Shown here piece by piece: positions 54,146-62,658 of a stretch of DNA of 64,000 nt (positions are counted from its first letter, which is position 1; each line of letters opens with the position of its first letter). The DNA is from CAYPGJ01 sp964638515 (GTDB lineage: Bacteria; Planctomycetota; Phycisphaerae; Phycisphaerales; UBA1924): contig CAZWZL010000009.1 of assembly GCA_964638515.1 (NCBI GenBank), positions 1 to 64,000 on the forward strand, given 5' to 3'. The notes beneath the pieces are model-generated. The model was not told the DNA's origin, ran no database searches, and saw only the letters and a program-made list of their open reading frames with translations. The position numbers and the translations under genes are program-made.

Positions 54146-54760
54146 ATGCCGATGATTGAAACCCAGCCCGACGCCCTTGCCCGCCTGTACGCGACGAGCG
54201 TGTTTGAGCTCGCGCAGGAGCAGGGGGGGCAGGCGGCGATCGAGGACATCGCCGAGGAGCTGACGGAGATTCTCGAGCTTGCCCGGGCGGACAAGCGCTT
54301 CGGCGAGTTTCTGTCGTCCCGCATCGTGCCGACGGCGAAGCGCCGGGCATCGCTCGAATCGATCTTCAAGGGGCGCGTGTCCGATCTGACGCTGAAGTTC
54401 CTGCTGGTGCTGAACCAGAAAGACCGGCTGTCGAATCTCGGCGCTGTGGTGGCGGCGTACGACGAGGCCGTGCAGGAGAGGTTCGGGCGTGTGGAGGTTG
54501 ATCTCTACACGGCGACGCCGGTGGATCGCGCTGCTGTGGATCGGATCACGGCGACGCTGCGGAAGATCCTGGGCAAGGATCCCGTCGTGCACCCCTACAC
54601 CGATCCGACGATGCTGGGCGGGCTTCGTGTGCAGGTGGGCGATCAGCTCATCGACGCGAGTCTTTCGACGCGGCTTCGTCGGATGCGCGAGCGGCTGACG
54701 GGCCCCGGCGCGGCCGCGGCCCGAGCGCAGTCTGACCGGATCATTGAAACGAAACCCTGA
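54146..54760 (+). CDS. atpH: ATP synthase subunit delta
   Basis: 204 residues. It has the delta pattern: N-terminal helical bundle (ARLYATSVFELAQEQGG), KFLLVLNQKDRLSNL in the middle and the C-terminal GGLRVQVGDQLIDASL. It joins the b stalk to the alpha/beta head. Confidence 0.93.
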   Translation: MPMIETQPDALARLYATSVFELAQEQGGQAAIEDIAEELTEILELARADKRFGEFLSSRIVPTAKRRASLESIFKGRVSDLTLKFLLVLNQKDRLSNLGAVVAAYDEAVQERFGRVEVDLYTATPVDRAAVDRITATLRKILGKDPVVHPYTDPTMLGGLRVQVGDQLIDASLSTRLRRMRERLTGPGAAAARAQSDRIIETKP

Positions 54761-54816
54761 ATCCTGAATCACAGCACATCCTCCCTGTCCTTTCAACGCG
54801 GACCCGAGAGCGAGCC

Positions 54817-56382
54817 ATGAAGATCAAGACTGACGAGATCACGAGCATCATCAAGCAGGAGATCCAGCAGTACGCCGCGGAGCTGGAGGTGTCCGAGGTC
54901 GGACGCGTCATCACCGTGGGCGACGGCATCGCGCGGATCTACGGGCTCTCGAACGCGATGGCGGGCGAGCTGCTCGAGTTCCAGACCGGCGACGGCTCGG
55001 TGATGGGCCAGGTGATGAACATCGAGTCGGACACGATCGGCGCGGTGATCTACGGCGACTACCTGGCGGTGGAAGAGGGCGCGCTGGTTCGATCGACGGG
55101 CCGGCTGCTCGAGGTGCCGGTTGGCGAAGCGATGCTGGGTCGCGTGGTGGACCCGCTGGGTCGCCCGATCGACGGGGGCCCGCCGATCCGGACGACGGAA
55201 TCGCGCAAGGTGGACATCATCGCGCCGGGCATCGCTGAGCGTCAGCCGGTGCACGAGCCGATGCAGACGGGCATCAAGGCGATCGACTCGATGATCCCGA
55301 TCGGTCGCGGGCAGCGCGAGCTGATCATCGGCGACCGCAAGGTTGGCAAGACGGTGGTCGCGATCGACACGATCATCAACCAGAAGCAGTACTGGGGCAC
55401 GCCGGACGCGATGGTGTGCATCTACGTGGCGGTCGGTCAGAAGGAATCGACGGTCGCGGCGACGGTGGAGGCGCTGAGGAAGGCGGGCGCGATGGACTAC
55501 ACCATCGTGGTGTCGGCCGGCGCGTCGGACCCGGCGCCGATGCAGTACATCGCGCCGTATTCGGGCTGCGCGATGGGTGAGTATTTCATGTGGCAGGGCA
55601 AGAACGGGAAGACCCCGAAGCACGCCCTGTGCATCTACGACGACCTCTCGAAGCAGGCCGTGGCGTACCGCCAGCTCTCGCTGCTGCTGCGTCGTCCCCC
55701 GGGCCGCGAGGCGTATCCCGGCGACGTGTTCTATCTCCACAGCCGCCTTCTCGAGCGTGCGACGAAGCTGTCGGACGAGAACGGCGCGGGTTCGCTCACG
55801 GCGTTGCCGGTGATCGAGACGCAGGAGGGCGACGTCTCGGCGTACATCCCGACGAACGTGATCTCGATCACGGACGGGCAGATCTATCTCGAGCCGGAGC
55901 TGTTCTTCGCGGGCGTTCGGCCGGCCGTGAACGTCGGCATCTCGGTGTCGCGCGTGGGCGGCAACGCGCAGGTGAAGGCGATGAAGAAGATTTCCGGGTC
56001 GCTGCGTCTGGACCTCGCGTCCGCTCGCGAGCTGGAGGCGTTCGCGCAGCTGGGCACGGAGCTGGACAAGGCCACGCAGCGTCAGCTGGATCGCGGCCGG
56101 CGGATGGTGGAGCTGCTCAAGCAGGGCCAGTATGTGCCGTACCACGTGGTGGACCAGGTGATCTCGATCTACGCGGGCACGAAGGGCTATCTGGACGACG
56201 TGCCCGTGAAGGACGTGCAGGCGTTCGAGAAGGGGCTTCTGAACACCTTCCAGACCGTCAACCGCGCGCTGTGGGAAGAGATCGCCTCGAAGAAGGCGCT
56301 CGATGACACGATGGAGAAGAAGCTGGTGGAGATCATCAGCAACTTCAAGGCGTCGTGGAAGTCGGGAGCGTCGAAGAAGTAA
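54817..56382 (+). CDS. atpA: ATP synthase subunit alpha
   Basis: 521 residues. The nucleotide loop reads GDRKVGKT (about residues 171-178) instead of the usual GDRQTGKT, and the family block PGREAYPGDVFYLHSRLLER is complete. It forms the catalytic head with beta. Unusually, atpG, atpD and atpC do not follow; a strong terminator comes 40 bases after the stop. The other head genes must be elsewhere in the genome. Confidence 0.95.
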   Translation: MKIKTDEITSIIKQEIQQYAAELEVSEVGRVITVGDGIARIYGLSNAMAGELLEFQTGDGSVMGQVMNIESDTIGAVIYGDYLAVEEGALVRSTGRLLEVPVGEAMLGRVVDPLGRPIDGGPPIRTTESRKVDIIAPGIAERQPVHEPMQTGIKAIDSMIPIGRGQRELIIGDRKVGKTVVAIDTIINQKQYWGTPDAMVCIYVAVGQKESTVAATVEALRKAGAMDYTIVVSAGASDPAPMQYIAPYSGCAMGEYFMWQGKNGKTPKHALCIYDDLSKQAVAYRQLSLLLRRPPGREAYPGDVFYLHSRLLERATKLSDENGAGSLTALPVIETQEGDVSAYIPTNVISITDGQIYLEPELFFAGVRPAVNVGISVSRVGGNAQVKAMKKISGSLRLDLASARELEAFAQLGTELDKATQRQLDRGRRMVELLKQGQYVPYHVVDQVISIYAGTKGYLDDVPVKDVQAFEKGLLNTFQTVNRALWEEIASKKALDDTMEKKLVEIISNFKASWKSGASKK

Positions 56383-56422
56383 TCCGGGACGAACCATCGC
56401 GGATATATCAGGTGATTCCGAG

Positions 56423-56449
56423 AGCCCGCGCACGACGCGGGCTTTTTTT
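56423..56449 (+). terminator. rho-independent terminator after atpA
   Basis: AGCCCGCG (56423-56430), loop CACGA, CGCGGGCT (56436-56443) and a run of seven T. It closes the atp operon. Confidence 0.92.
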
Positions 56450-56937
56450 CCATGAAGCGAGGGTGATTCAGGGAATCGGGCTTGAGTCGGTCGGCGGGTG
56501 ATGGCGGGGGTTGTTGCGGGCGCGAGGTGGGATGATCACCTCGCCCTTGGCACAGGACCTGGATTACCTTGTGAATTCGCCGGCGGCGCCCGATGACTGG
56601 GCGCACGTGGCCGTGGGGCTGGCGACGTCGGCCTCGCAAAGCGGCGGCGCGGACGCGTCGGAGTATCCCACGGACGAGTTGACGACGGGTGCGCGAGCGG
56701 ATTGATCAGAACTTCGTGTTGCCGCCGGGCGCGCACGGCGTTGTGAACGCGGACGGCGTTGTCGATTTCCTCAACCTGAACATCGTCTTGTCGTTCTTCG
56801 GGCAGGCGTGCTGAGCGTTCGCGCGGAATCGGCCGGGCGCGGGATCTTCGCGCCGTGGTTTCACCTCAATTGGCGGCGAATGGGATGGCGCGCGCGGAAC
56901 CAGCCCGCTCGTTCGCACGAACTCCGAACTGACCCTC
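56450..56937. other. intergenic with a dockerin remnant
   Basis: No complete gene is supported. A short open frame at 56511-56705 has no recognised feature. The dockerin fragment at 56689-56814 is listed apart. A start for the subtilase may lie within 56880-56938. Confidence 0.4.
56689..56814 (+). pseudogene. dockerin C-terminal fragment
   Basis: In one frame the sequence decodes to NADGVVDFLNLNIVLSFFGQ followed by Ala-Cys and a stop, the exact end of the secreted dockerin proteins of this genome. It has no signal peptide or body; a stop at 56680 cuts it off. It looks like what is left of a secreted protein gene lost by deletion. Confidence 0.6.
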
Positions 56938-58740
56938 ATGAGCGATCTGGTAAGCCAGCACGGGATTGGTTGGCGTCGCCATTCAAGAGGCATATCGGGC
57001 GTGTGCGTCGCCGGTGTGGTGACGGTGGCGGGGGCGCGTGTCTGCGCGTTGGACCTCGCGCGCCAGGAAACGCGGACCAATGAGGCTGTTGCGGCGCACG
57101 GCGTGAGTGGAGCGGGCGTCGTGGTGGCCATTCTTGATCGGGGGATTGATTGGACGCATCCGGACTTTCGAAACGAGGACGGCACGACGCGGATCAAGTG
57201 GATTCTCGACATGACGGGTCAGAATCTGTGCGCTGGCGGTCCGGCGCCGGTGGAGTACAGCGAGGCGGAGATCAATGCCGCGCTGTTCGGGGGGGCGCAG
57301 CTCAATACGAGGGACGCGGAGGGTCATGGCACGCTGACGGCGGGCTTGGCGGCGGGCAACGGTCGCGCGCTGGGCGGGCGGTACACGGGGCTGGCGCCGA
57401 ACGCGGATCTGCTGGTCGTGAAGCTGACATCGGAGGGCGCGCCGGCGCACGGCGGTCAGCCCGCGGAGGCGCCGTTCCAGGGGTGCATCGAGCAGGCGCT
57501 CGACTGGGTGGACATGAAGCTGCTCGGGTTGGCCAGGCCTTGCGTGGCCATCATCAACAGCGGAACGCAGTGGGGGCCGATCGACGGGACGTCGGCGGTG
57601 AGTCGCAAGATCGACGAGGTGTTCGGGCTGTCGCGCCCGGGTCGTGTGTATGTGTCGCCGTCGGGTGATGAGGGATCATTGCCGACGCACGCGCGCGCCA
57701 CGTACGACAACACGGTGGACCGCACGGTGCGGTTCATCAAGACGGGGTCGGGCGCGGCGTATCTGGGGCTTTGGTACACGGGCTCGCGACCCGCACGAGT
57801 GAGCGTGGTGTTCGACAGCGGCGCGTTCTGCGGGCCGGTGAATCCGGGGTCGTTCGCCGTGCGGGACGGCATCAGCATTGCCCAGTACGCGCCGGGGGGC
57901 GCCTTCTACCCGTGGCAGTCGAATGGGCCGGATCGTGCGGTATGGGTCGAGATCGTGGGGAATCAGGGGGCTGGCGAGTTTCGGATACGTGGGACGAGTG
58001 CGGGGACGGGGACGGTGGACTTGTACCACGCGCCATCGCAGGGAACAGTGTCGTTCACTCAGCATCTGGTCGCGGGTCGAATGACGGACTATTCGGCGAC
58101 CCGATCGGCCACGGTGGCCGGATGTCACGTGCTGCGGAACTCCTGGGTTGACATCAACGGGGTGATCCGCACGGACACCGGCACGGGGACGGCGGGGATG
58201 TTGTGGGCGCGGTCGTCTGGCGGACCGACGCGGGACGGGCGCACGCCGGGAGTGTCACTGAGCGCGGCGGGGCACAGTGTGTTCGCGGCACAGGCGCCGA
58301 ACTCGTGGCGAGCGACGTTCGCGTTCAATCAGCCGCTGGGAGGTGGGGGGTGGTACGGGCGTGCGGGCGCGACGAGCGGCTCGGCGCCGCTGGTTGCCGG
58401 GGCCGTAGCGCTGATGTTGGAAGCACGACCGACGCTCACCGGAGGGCAAGCGAGACGAATCCTGCGACGAACATCCCGGTCGGACGGGTTCACGGGGGCG
58501 ACGCCGAGCGACGACTGGGGATTCGGAAAGCTTGATGTCTTGGGCGCGTTGGATGCGGTCGCGTCGTTCTGTGAGGGGGACACGAACGGCGACGGCGCGG
58601 TGACGTTCTTCGACCTCAACGTGGTGCTGTCGGAGTTCGGCACGTTGGGCGCGGGTCTGGACGGAGATCTGGACGGGGATGACGATTGCGACTTTGCGGA
58701 TTTGAACGCCGTGCTGTCGGCATTCGGCTCGGTGTGCTGA
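56938..58740 (+). CDS. subtilase (S8 family) with dockerin repeats
   Basis: A 600-residue secreted serine protease. The triad is Asp67 (AILDRGIDWTHP), His130 (DAEGHGTLTAG) and Ser480 (ATSGSAPLVAG). A lectin- or beta-rich domain lies between His and Ser. The C-terminus has two dockerin-like EF-hands (DTNGDGAVTFFDLNVVL; DLDGDDDCDFADLNAVL) and ends in Cys. The N-terminal signal is not typical: an Arg-rich start and hydrophobic run GVCVAGVVTVAGARVCA. It likely works outside the cell. Confidence 0.88.
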   Translation: MSDLVSQHGIGWRRHSRGISGVCVAGVVTVAGARVCALDLARQETRTNEAVAAHGVSGAGVVVAILDRGIDWTHPDFRNEDGTTRIKWILDMTGQNLCAGGPAPVEYSEAEINAALFGGAQLNTRDAEGHGTLTAGLAAGNGRALGGRYTGLAPNADLLVVKLTSEGAPAHGGQPAEAPFQGCIEQALDWVDMKLLGLARPCVAIINSGTQWGPIDGTSAVSRKIDEVFGLSRPGRVYVSPSGDEGSLPTHARATYDNTVDRTVRFIKTGSGAAYLGLWYTGSRPARVSVVFDSGAFCGPVNPGSFAVRDGISIAQYAPGGAFYPWQSNGPDRAVWVEIVGNQGAGEFRIRGTSAGTGTVDLYHAPSQGTVSFTQHLVAGRMTDYSATRSATVAGCHVLRNSWVDINGVIRTDTGTGTAGMLWARSSGGPTRDGRTPGVSLSAAGHSVFAAQAPNSWRATFAFNQPLGGGGWYGRAGATSGSAPLVAGAVALMLEARPTLTGGQARRILRRTSRSDGFTGATPSDDWGFGKLDVLGALDAVASFCEGDTNGDGAVTFFDLNVVLSEFGTLGAGLDGDLDGDDDCDFADLNAVLSAFGSVC

Positions 58741-58744
58741 GCGC

Positions 58745-59212
58745 TCAGGCCTCGACGGAGATCGGGGCGCGTTCGCCGGCCGGCGCGGGGCGGGCGGGCG
58801 CGGGACGCGCGGCGGGCGGCGTGGGCGCCGCGCCTTCCTTGGCGAGTCGATCCATGAGCATCACCCACGTCTCGCGTTCGAACTCGAGCAGTGAAACGAC
58901 CTCGTCCACGATGGCGGGGTTTTTCTCGAGATTGGCGTCGACGAGGCGTCTGTACATGTACATGTAGAGGCTTCGGAGCTTGGCGCAGAGGTCCGGGTCG
59001 ATCTCGTCGCGGAGCGAGGTGGTGAGCTCCATGAGGATGTTCTTGGCGTTAAGGAGGCCGTTGTAGGACTGCTCGTAGTTCTTGGCCGCGAGGCCCTCGC
59101 GCCCGACTCGGCTGAACCGGATGGCGCCCTCGATGAGCATAAGGCGGAGCTCCGCGGGGGAGGCGGAGAGCACCTTGTTTCGGAGGTATGCGTTGGTGGT
59201 GTCGGTCGTCAT
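58745..59212 (-). CDS. fliS: flagellar export chaperone FliS
   Basis: A protein of about 155 residues from ATG 59212 (an upstream ATG at 59227 adds five). It has the FliS pattern: NAYLRNKVLSASPAELRLML, YNGLLNAKNILMELTTSL and LRSLYMYMYRRLVDANL. It holds flagellin before export. The Pro/Ala-rich tail is extra. It follows fliD on the same strand. Confidence 0.92.
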   Translation of the reverse strand: MTTDTTNAYLRNKVLSASPAELRLMLIEGAIRFSRVGREGLAAKNYEQSYNGLLNAKNILMELTTSLRDEIDPDLCAKLRSLYMYMYRRLVDANLEKNPAIVDEVVSLLEFERETWVMLMDRLAKEGAAPTPPAARPAPARPAPAGERAPISVEA

Positions 59213-59255
59213 GGTGATTTCAAGCATCGACCGGCTTGTGCCGGGACTTCACCGA

Positions 59256-62162
59256 TCAGCGGATAGCCGCGATGGAGCTGAGGGCGCCCTGCTGTGTCTT
59301 GAGCGAGGCGATGGCCTTTTCCATGGCGAGGAACTGAGATTCGAGCCGTGATCTCTTCCGGGCGAGCGTGATGTCGAACTGCTCGATCCGTTTGTTCTGG
59401 AGCTCGATCTGATCGTTGATGGCCTTGTCGCGCCGGAACAGCGCGCCGTCGGAGGCGTTGGTGAACTGGTCCATGAGCACGGCCAGCTGTTCGGCGACGC
59501 CGAGCTTGAGATACTCGGGGCGCCCGCTGGCGGTGGTTGTAACGCCGGCGAGCGGCTCGCCGTTGGGGCCCGTGACCTGCGTGGACGGCTCGGCCTGCTC
59601 GTATGAGGACATGAGGTCCTCCACGGCCTGCGGATCCTGGGCGTATGCGTCACGGAACTTGGTTTCGTCCAGCTCCAGCTTGCCGCCCGCGCCGATGCGG
59701 AACCCGACCTGTGACAGGTTGGAGTATCGCGCGGAAACGTTGAGCGGAGCGCCCTGCACGACGCGGTAGAGGGCCGAGCGGGTTTGTGCGAGCGTGGAAT
59801 CGCCAAGCAGCGCGCCGCGTTGCTTCGTGTCGGTGTTGTAGGAGTCGTACTTTGCGACCTTGGTGAGAATCGTGTTGAACGCGCTCACGAAGGTCTTGGC
59901 CGAGTCCACGATCCGCGCCGTGTCACGAGAGACGGTGAGCGTCACGGAGGAGGTCGTGGGCTGGCGCAGGTCGATGGTGACGCCTGTGATGGCGCCGTCG
60001 ATGGTGTTGGTGGACGAGGTGAGCAGGGCGGCGTTGGCGGGATCGGCGGAGCCGAAGAACGCCACGGCGTCGCGGCCCTTCGTCAGGGTCGTCAGGCCGA
60101 GATCGAAGCCGTCGGTGTCGATCACGGCACGGCCGACGCGTCCGGAGAATTTCGAAGTGAGCGAGAGTCGGAACGCGTTTCCGCTGGAAGCGTCCACGAG
60201 CACGTTGGCGGTGACGCCGACGCCCGCGTTGTTGATCTTCTCCACGATCTGATTGAGCGTATCGTTGTTCGAAAGCTCGATCACGCGCTCGAACGTGCCG
60301 TCGATCGTGTTGCCGGCGCCGAGGTCGCCGGTCTTGAGGATGTTCAGCTTGGAGGCGACCGAGCCCGAGACTTCCTCCACTCGGATGGCGAGCCCGCCCG
60401 AGGAGGCGTCTTCGAGGAGGATGCCATCGCCGGTGTCGTTGATCCGGGCCTGCACGCCCGACGACGAGTTGATCTTGCGCAAGACGTCGTCGATCGTTCT
60501 ATCGTTCGCATCGATCGTGACCAGCGTGCTTGCGCCGTTGGAGTTGTAGACGCGGAACTGGCCCGTGCCGATGCCGGTGCGGCCGTTGAGGTTCGCCACG
60601 ATGCTCGCGCCGCTCAGGTAGCGGGTCTGAAGATTGCCGGACTCGATGATGCCGTCGGCGCGTCCGAGCGTGGCGATGCCGAGGCTTGCCGCCGCAGAGC
60701 CGCCCTGGTCCGTGATCACCAGGCTTCCGCCGCCGACGCTGGTGTCCGTGATGCGCAGCCCGTTCCCGGAGGCGTTGAGCGTGGCGGTCACCAGCCCGGC
60801 GCCGGTCTCGTTGATCTGCGCGATGATGTCGCGGATGGAGTCGTCTGTGCCCACGGTGAGGTCGTAGGTAAACCCGTCGCGGCGCGTGATCTGGAAGGTG
60901 CCTCCTCCGGCAAGGCCGCCGACTCCGCCCGTTCGAAGGCCTCCATTGAGATTCGACGCGAGCGAGTCGTTGATGCCCGCGATCAGTCGCCGGCCGTCCA
61001 GCGTGTTCGAAGCAATGCCCGCGGCGTCGGTCAGGAGCCCGAGGTCACTGGCCGTGGTCCGCGTCGGGTCGGTCGATGCTTCGCGGACGATGAGGTTGTT
61101 CCCGCCTCCGGTGGTGTCCGTCAGCACGAGCCGGTTCGTGGTCGCATCGATCGAAGCCACCACCTTGCCGCCGTTATTGGTGGCGTTGTTGATCCGGTTG
61201 ACCACGTCCTGGAGCGTGGCCGCGGACGTCTGCAGCAGCACGTTGGCGTTGTCCCGGCGCTCGCCGATCTCGATCTCGAGCAGCGTGCCGTCGCGCGCCA
61301 CGATCTCAAAGTCCGCGACGCCGTCGCCCAGTCCGCTGCGGATCGTCACTCCGTTTCCGTCGTTGAGGCTGCTGAGCGCCGTCTGGGCGCCGACATAGTT
61401 CACTCTCGAGCCGCGCACGCCGTTGACGGCTGGGCCCGTGGAGCCGACGAGCGTGATGGAAGCGCCCGTTCCCTCGATGCCGAGGCTCGTGGCCGTGGTG
61501 TATCCCGCGGCGTTCTGCACGCGCAGCGTGCCGCTGCCGCCCGAGCGGTCGACGATGGTGATCCGATCGCCCTCGACCAGCGCCTCGACGTTGGCGGTTC
61601 CGTTCGAGTTGATGGCCGTGAGAACGTCGTCCACGGTGACGGCCGTGGAGAGGTCCACGGTGGCCACGGCGCCGTCTCGGTCGGTGACCTTGATCTTGCC
61701 GCGCGCCACGCCCTGTGCGCCGTTGAGCGTGGAGAGCAGTGTTTCGCTGTCGAGCCGGCCGCCGCCGACTTCCACCGTCAGTTGGGTGAGCCCGATCGCG
61801 GACTGATCCCGGTTGGCGAACCCACGGGAGAGCTGCTGCTGGGTCGATACGAGGCGCGACACCGTGAACTGGTAGACACCAGCTGCGGCGGACGTGCCCG
61901 CCGTGGCGGTCAGCGCATCCGGGTTCGAAGAGACCGCCCGGGATGCCCGGAAGATCTTGTCCGCGCGGAACGACGCGGCTGAGGTCTTGAGGGCCAGCAG
62001 AGCTGAATTTACGTCGAGGTAGGCCGCGCGTTGAGCCTGCAGGTTGGCGATGCGAAACTGCGCCAGTTGCTTGGGGCGGCCTTCGACCGCCAGCAATTGC
62101 GCGATCAATGCGCCTGAATCAATCCCGCTGAACGGGCCCACGCTCGTGCTGATGCCGCCCAT
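59256..62162 (-). CDS. fliD: flagellar filament cap FliD, long form
   Basis: 968 residues, about twice the usual length. Start with GGAGGAGG upstream. The N-terminus has the family block (GISTSVGPFSGIDSGALIAQ, then LLAVEGRPKQL) and the C-terminus the FliD_C block with helical end. In the middle are several flagellin hook-IN-type units (about 70-90 residues each, with AGLVTATLNASGNGLRITDT-like strands). FliD caps the filament; extra domains face outward and may bind surfaces. fliS follows after 43 bases. Confidence 0.93.
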   Translation of the reverse strand: MGGISTSVGPFSGIDSGALIAQLLAVEGRPKQLAQFRIANLQAQRAAYLDVNSALLALKTSAASFRADKIFRASRAVSSNPDALTATAGTSAAAGVYQFTVSRLVSTQQQLSRGFANRDQSAIGLTQLTVEVGGGRLDSETLLSTLNGAQGVARGKIKVTDRDGAVATVDLSTAVTVDDVLTAINSNGTANVEALVEGDRITIVDRSGGSGTLRVQNAAGYTTATSLGIEGTGASITLVGSTGPAVNGVRGSRVNYVGAQTALSSLNDGNGVTIRSGLGDGVADFEIVARDGTLLEIEIGERRDNANVLLQTSAATLQDVVNRINNATNNGGKVVASIDATTNRLVLTDTTGGGNNLIVREASTDPTRTTASDLGLLTDAAGIASNTLDGRRLIAGINDSLASNLNGGLRTGGVGGLAGGGTFQITRRDGFTYDLTVGTDDSIRDIIAQINETGAGLVTATLNASGNGLRITDTSVGGGSLVITDQGGSAAASLGIATLGRADGIIESGNLQTRYLSGASIVANLNGRTGIGTGQFRVYNSNGASTLVTIDANDRTIDDVLRKINSSSGVQARINDTGDGILLEDASSGGLAIRVEEVSGSVASKLNILKTGDLGAGNTIDGTFERVIELSNNDTLNQIVEKINNAGVGVTANVLVDASSGNAFRLSLTSKFSGRVGRAVIDTDGFDLGLTTLTKGRDAVAFFGSADPANAALLTSSTNTIDGAITGVTIDLRQPTTSSVTLTVSRDTARIVDSAKTFVSAFNTILTKVAKYDSYNTDTKQRGALLGDSTLAQTRSALYRVVQGAPLNVSARYSNLSQVGFRIGAGGKLELDETKFRDAYAQDPQAVEDLMSSYEQAEPSTQVTGPNGEPLAGVTTTASGRPEYLKLGVAEQLAVLMDQFTNASDGALFRRDKAINDQIELQNKRIEQFDITLARKRSRLESQFLAMEKAIASLKTQQGALSSIAAIR

Positions 62163-62181
62163 CGTCCTCCTCCTTCGTGGC

Positions 62182-62352
62182 TCACGCGGCTCGCGCCGTC
62201 AACCCGCGCCCGCGTCCCCGGGCGCACGGTTGGTCGAGCCCTCGCCGGCGAAGCGTCAGGGAGTCCACCGCCCATCCTGTCAGAGCGCGACGGAACATCT
62301 CCCGCGCTCTCGCCACCGCTTCGTCCGCTCGATTCCCAGCAATGTCGGCCAT
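62182..62352 (-). CDS. small protein upstream of fliD
   Basis: 56 residues from ATG 62352, preceded by AAGGAG at good spacing. A helical, charged start (DIAGNRADEAVARAREMFRR) is followed by an Arg-rich tail. It lies 19 bases before fliD and is probably co-transcribed. No family is recognised; rod-like flagellar regulators are one guess. Confidence 0.5.
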   Translation of the reverse strand: MADIAGNRADEAVARAREMFRRALTGWAVDSLTLRRRGLDQPCARGRGRGLTARAA

Positions 62353-62658
62353 CGACAGGCTCCTTCCTGTCCCCACCACACGGCGTGCCGCCCCTCAACA
62401 TCGACCACCGGCCAACCGCCGCATAACTCATCAGAACTCATCGACGTGAAGGCGGCGAACCTCCACCCATAAGGCGCAAAAACACGCCGCCGAAGCGCAA
62501 ATCGACACATGTCCCATCGCGAAAGGGCGCATTTTCGGACTCGATCCTCGATTTCCAAGAGCTGGCCCGATAACCTTGTCCGATACTGAGCCCACGAAGC
62601 GTGAGTCCGCCCGGTGCATCCAAGCCCAGACTCCAACCCGCCGACAGGGATGCATCGC

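Noticed and set aside
54793..56433. A 546-codon open frame antisense to atpA
   Set aside because: Same GC artefact; atpA is certain and the antisense product is Arg/His-rich without motifs.
59784..61982. A 732-codon open frame antisense to fliD
   Set aside because: fliD has conserved ends and a ribosome binding site; the antisense frame has neither.
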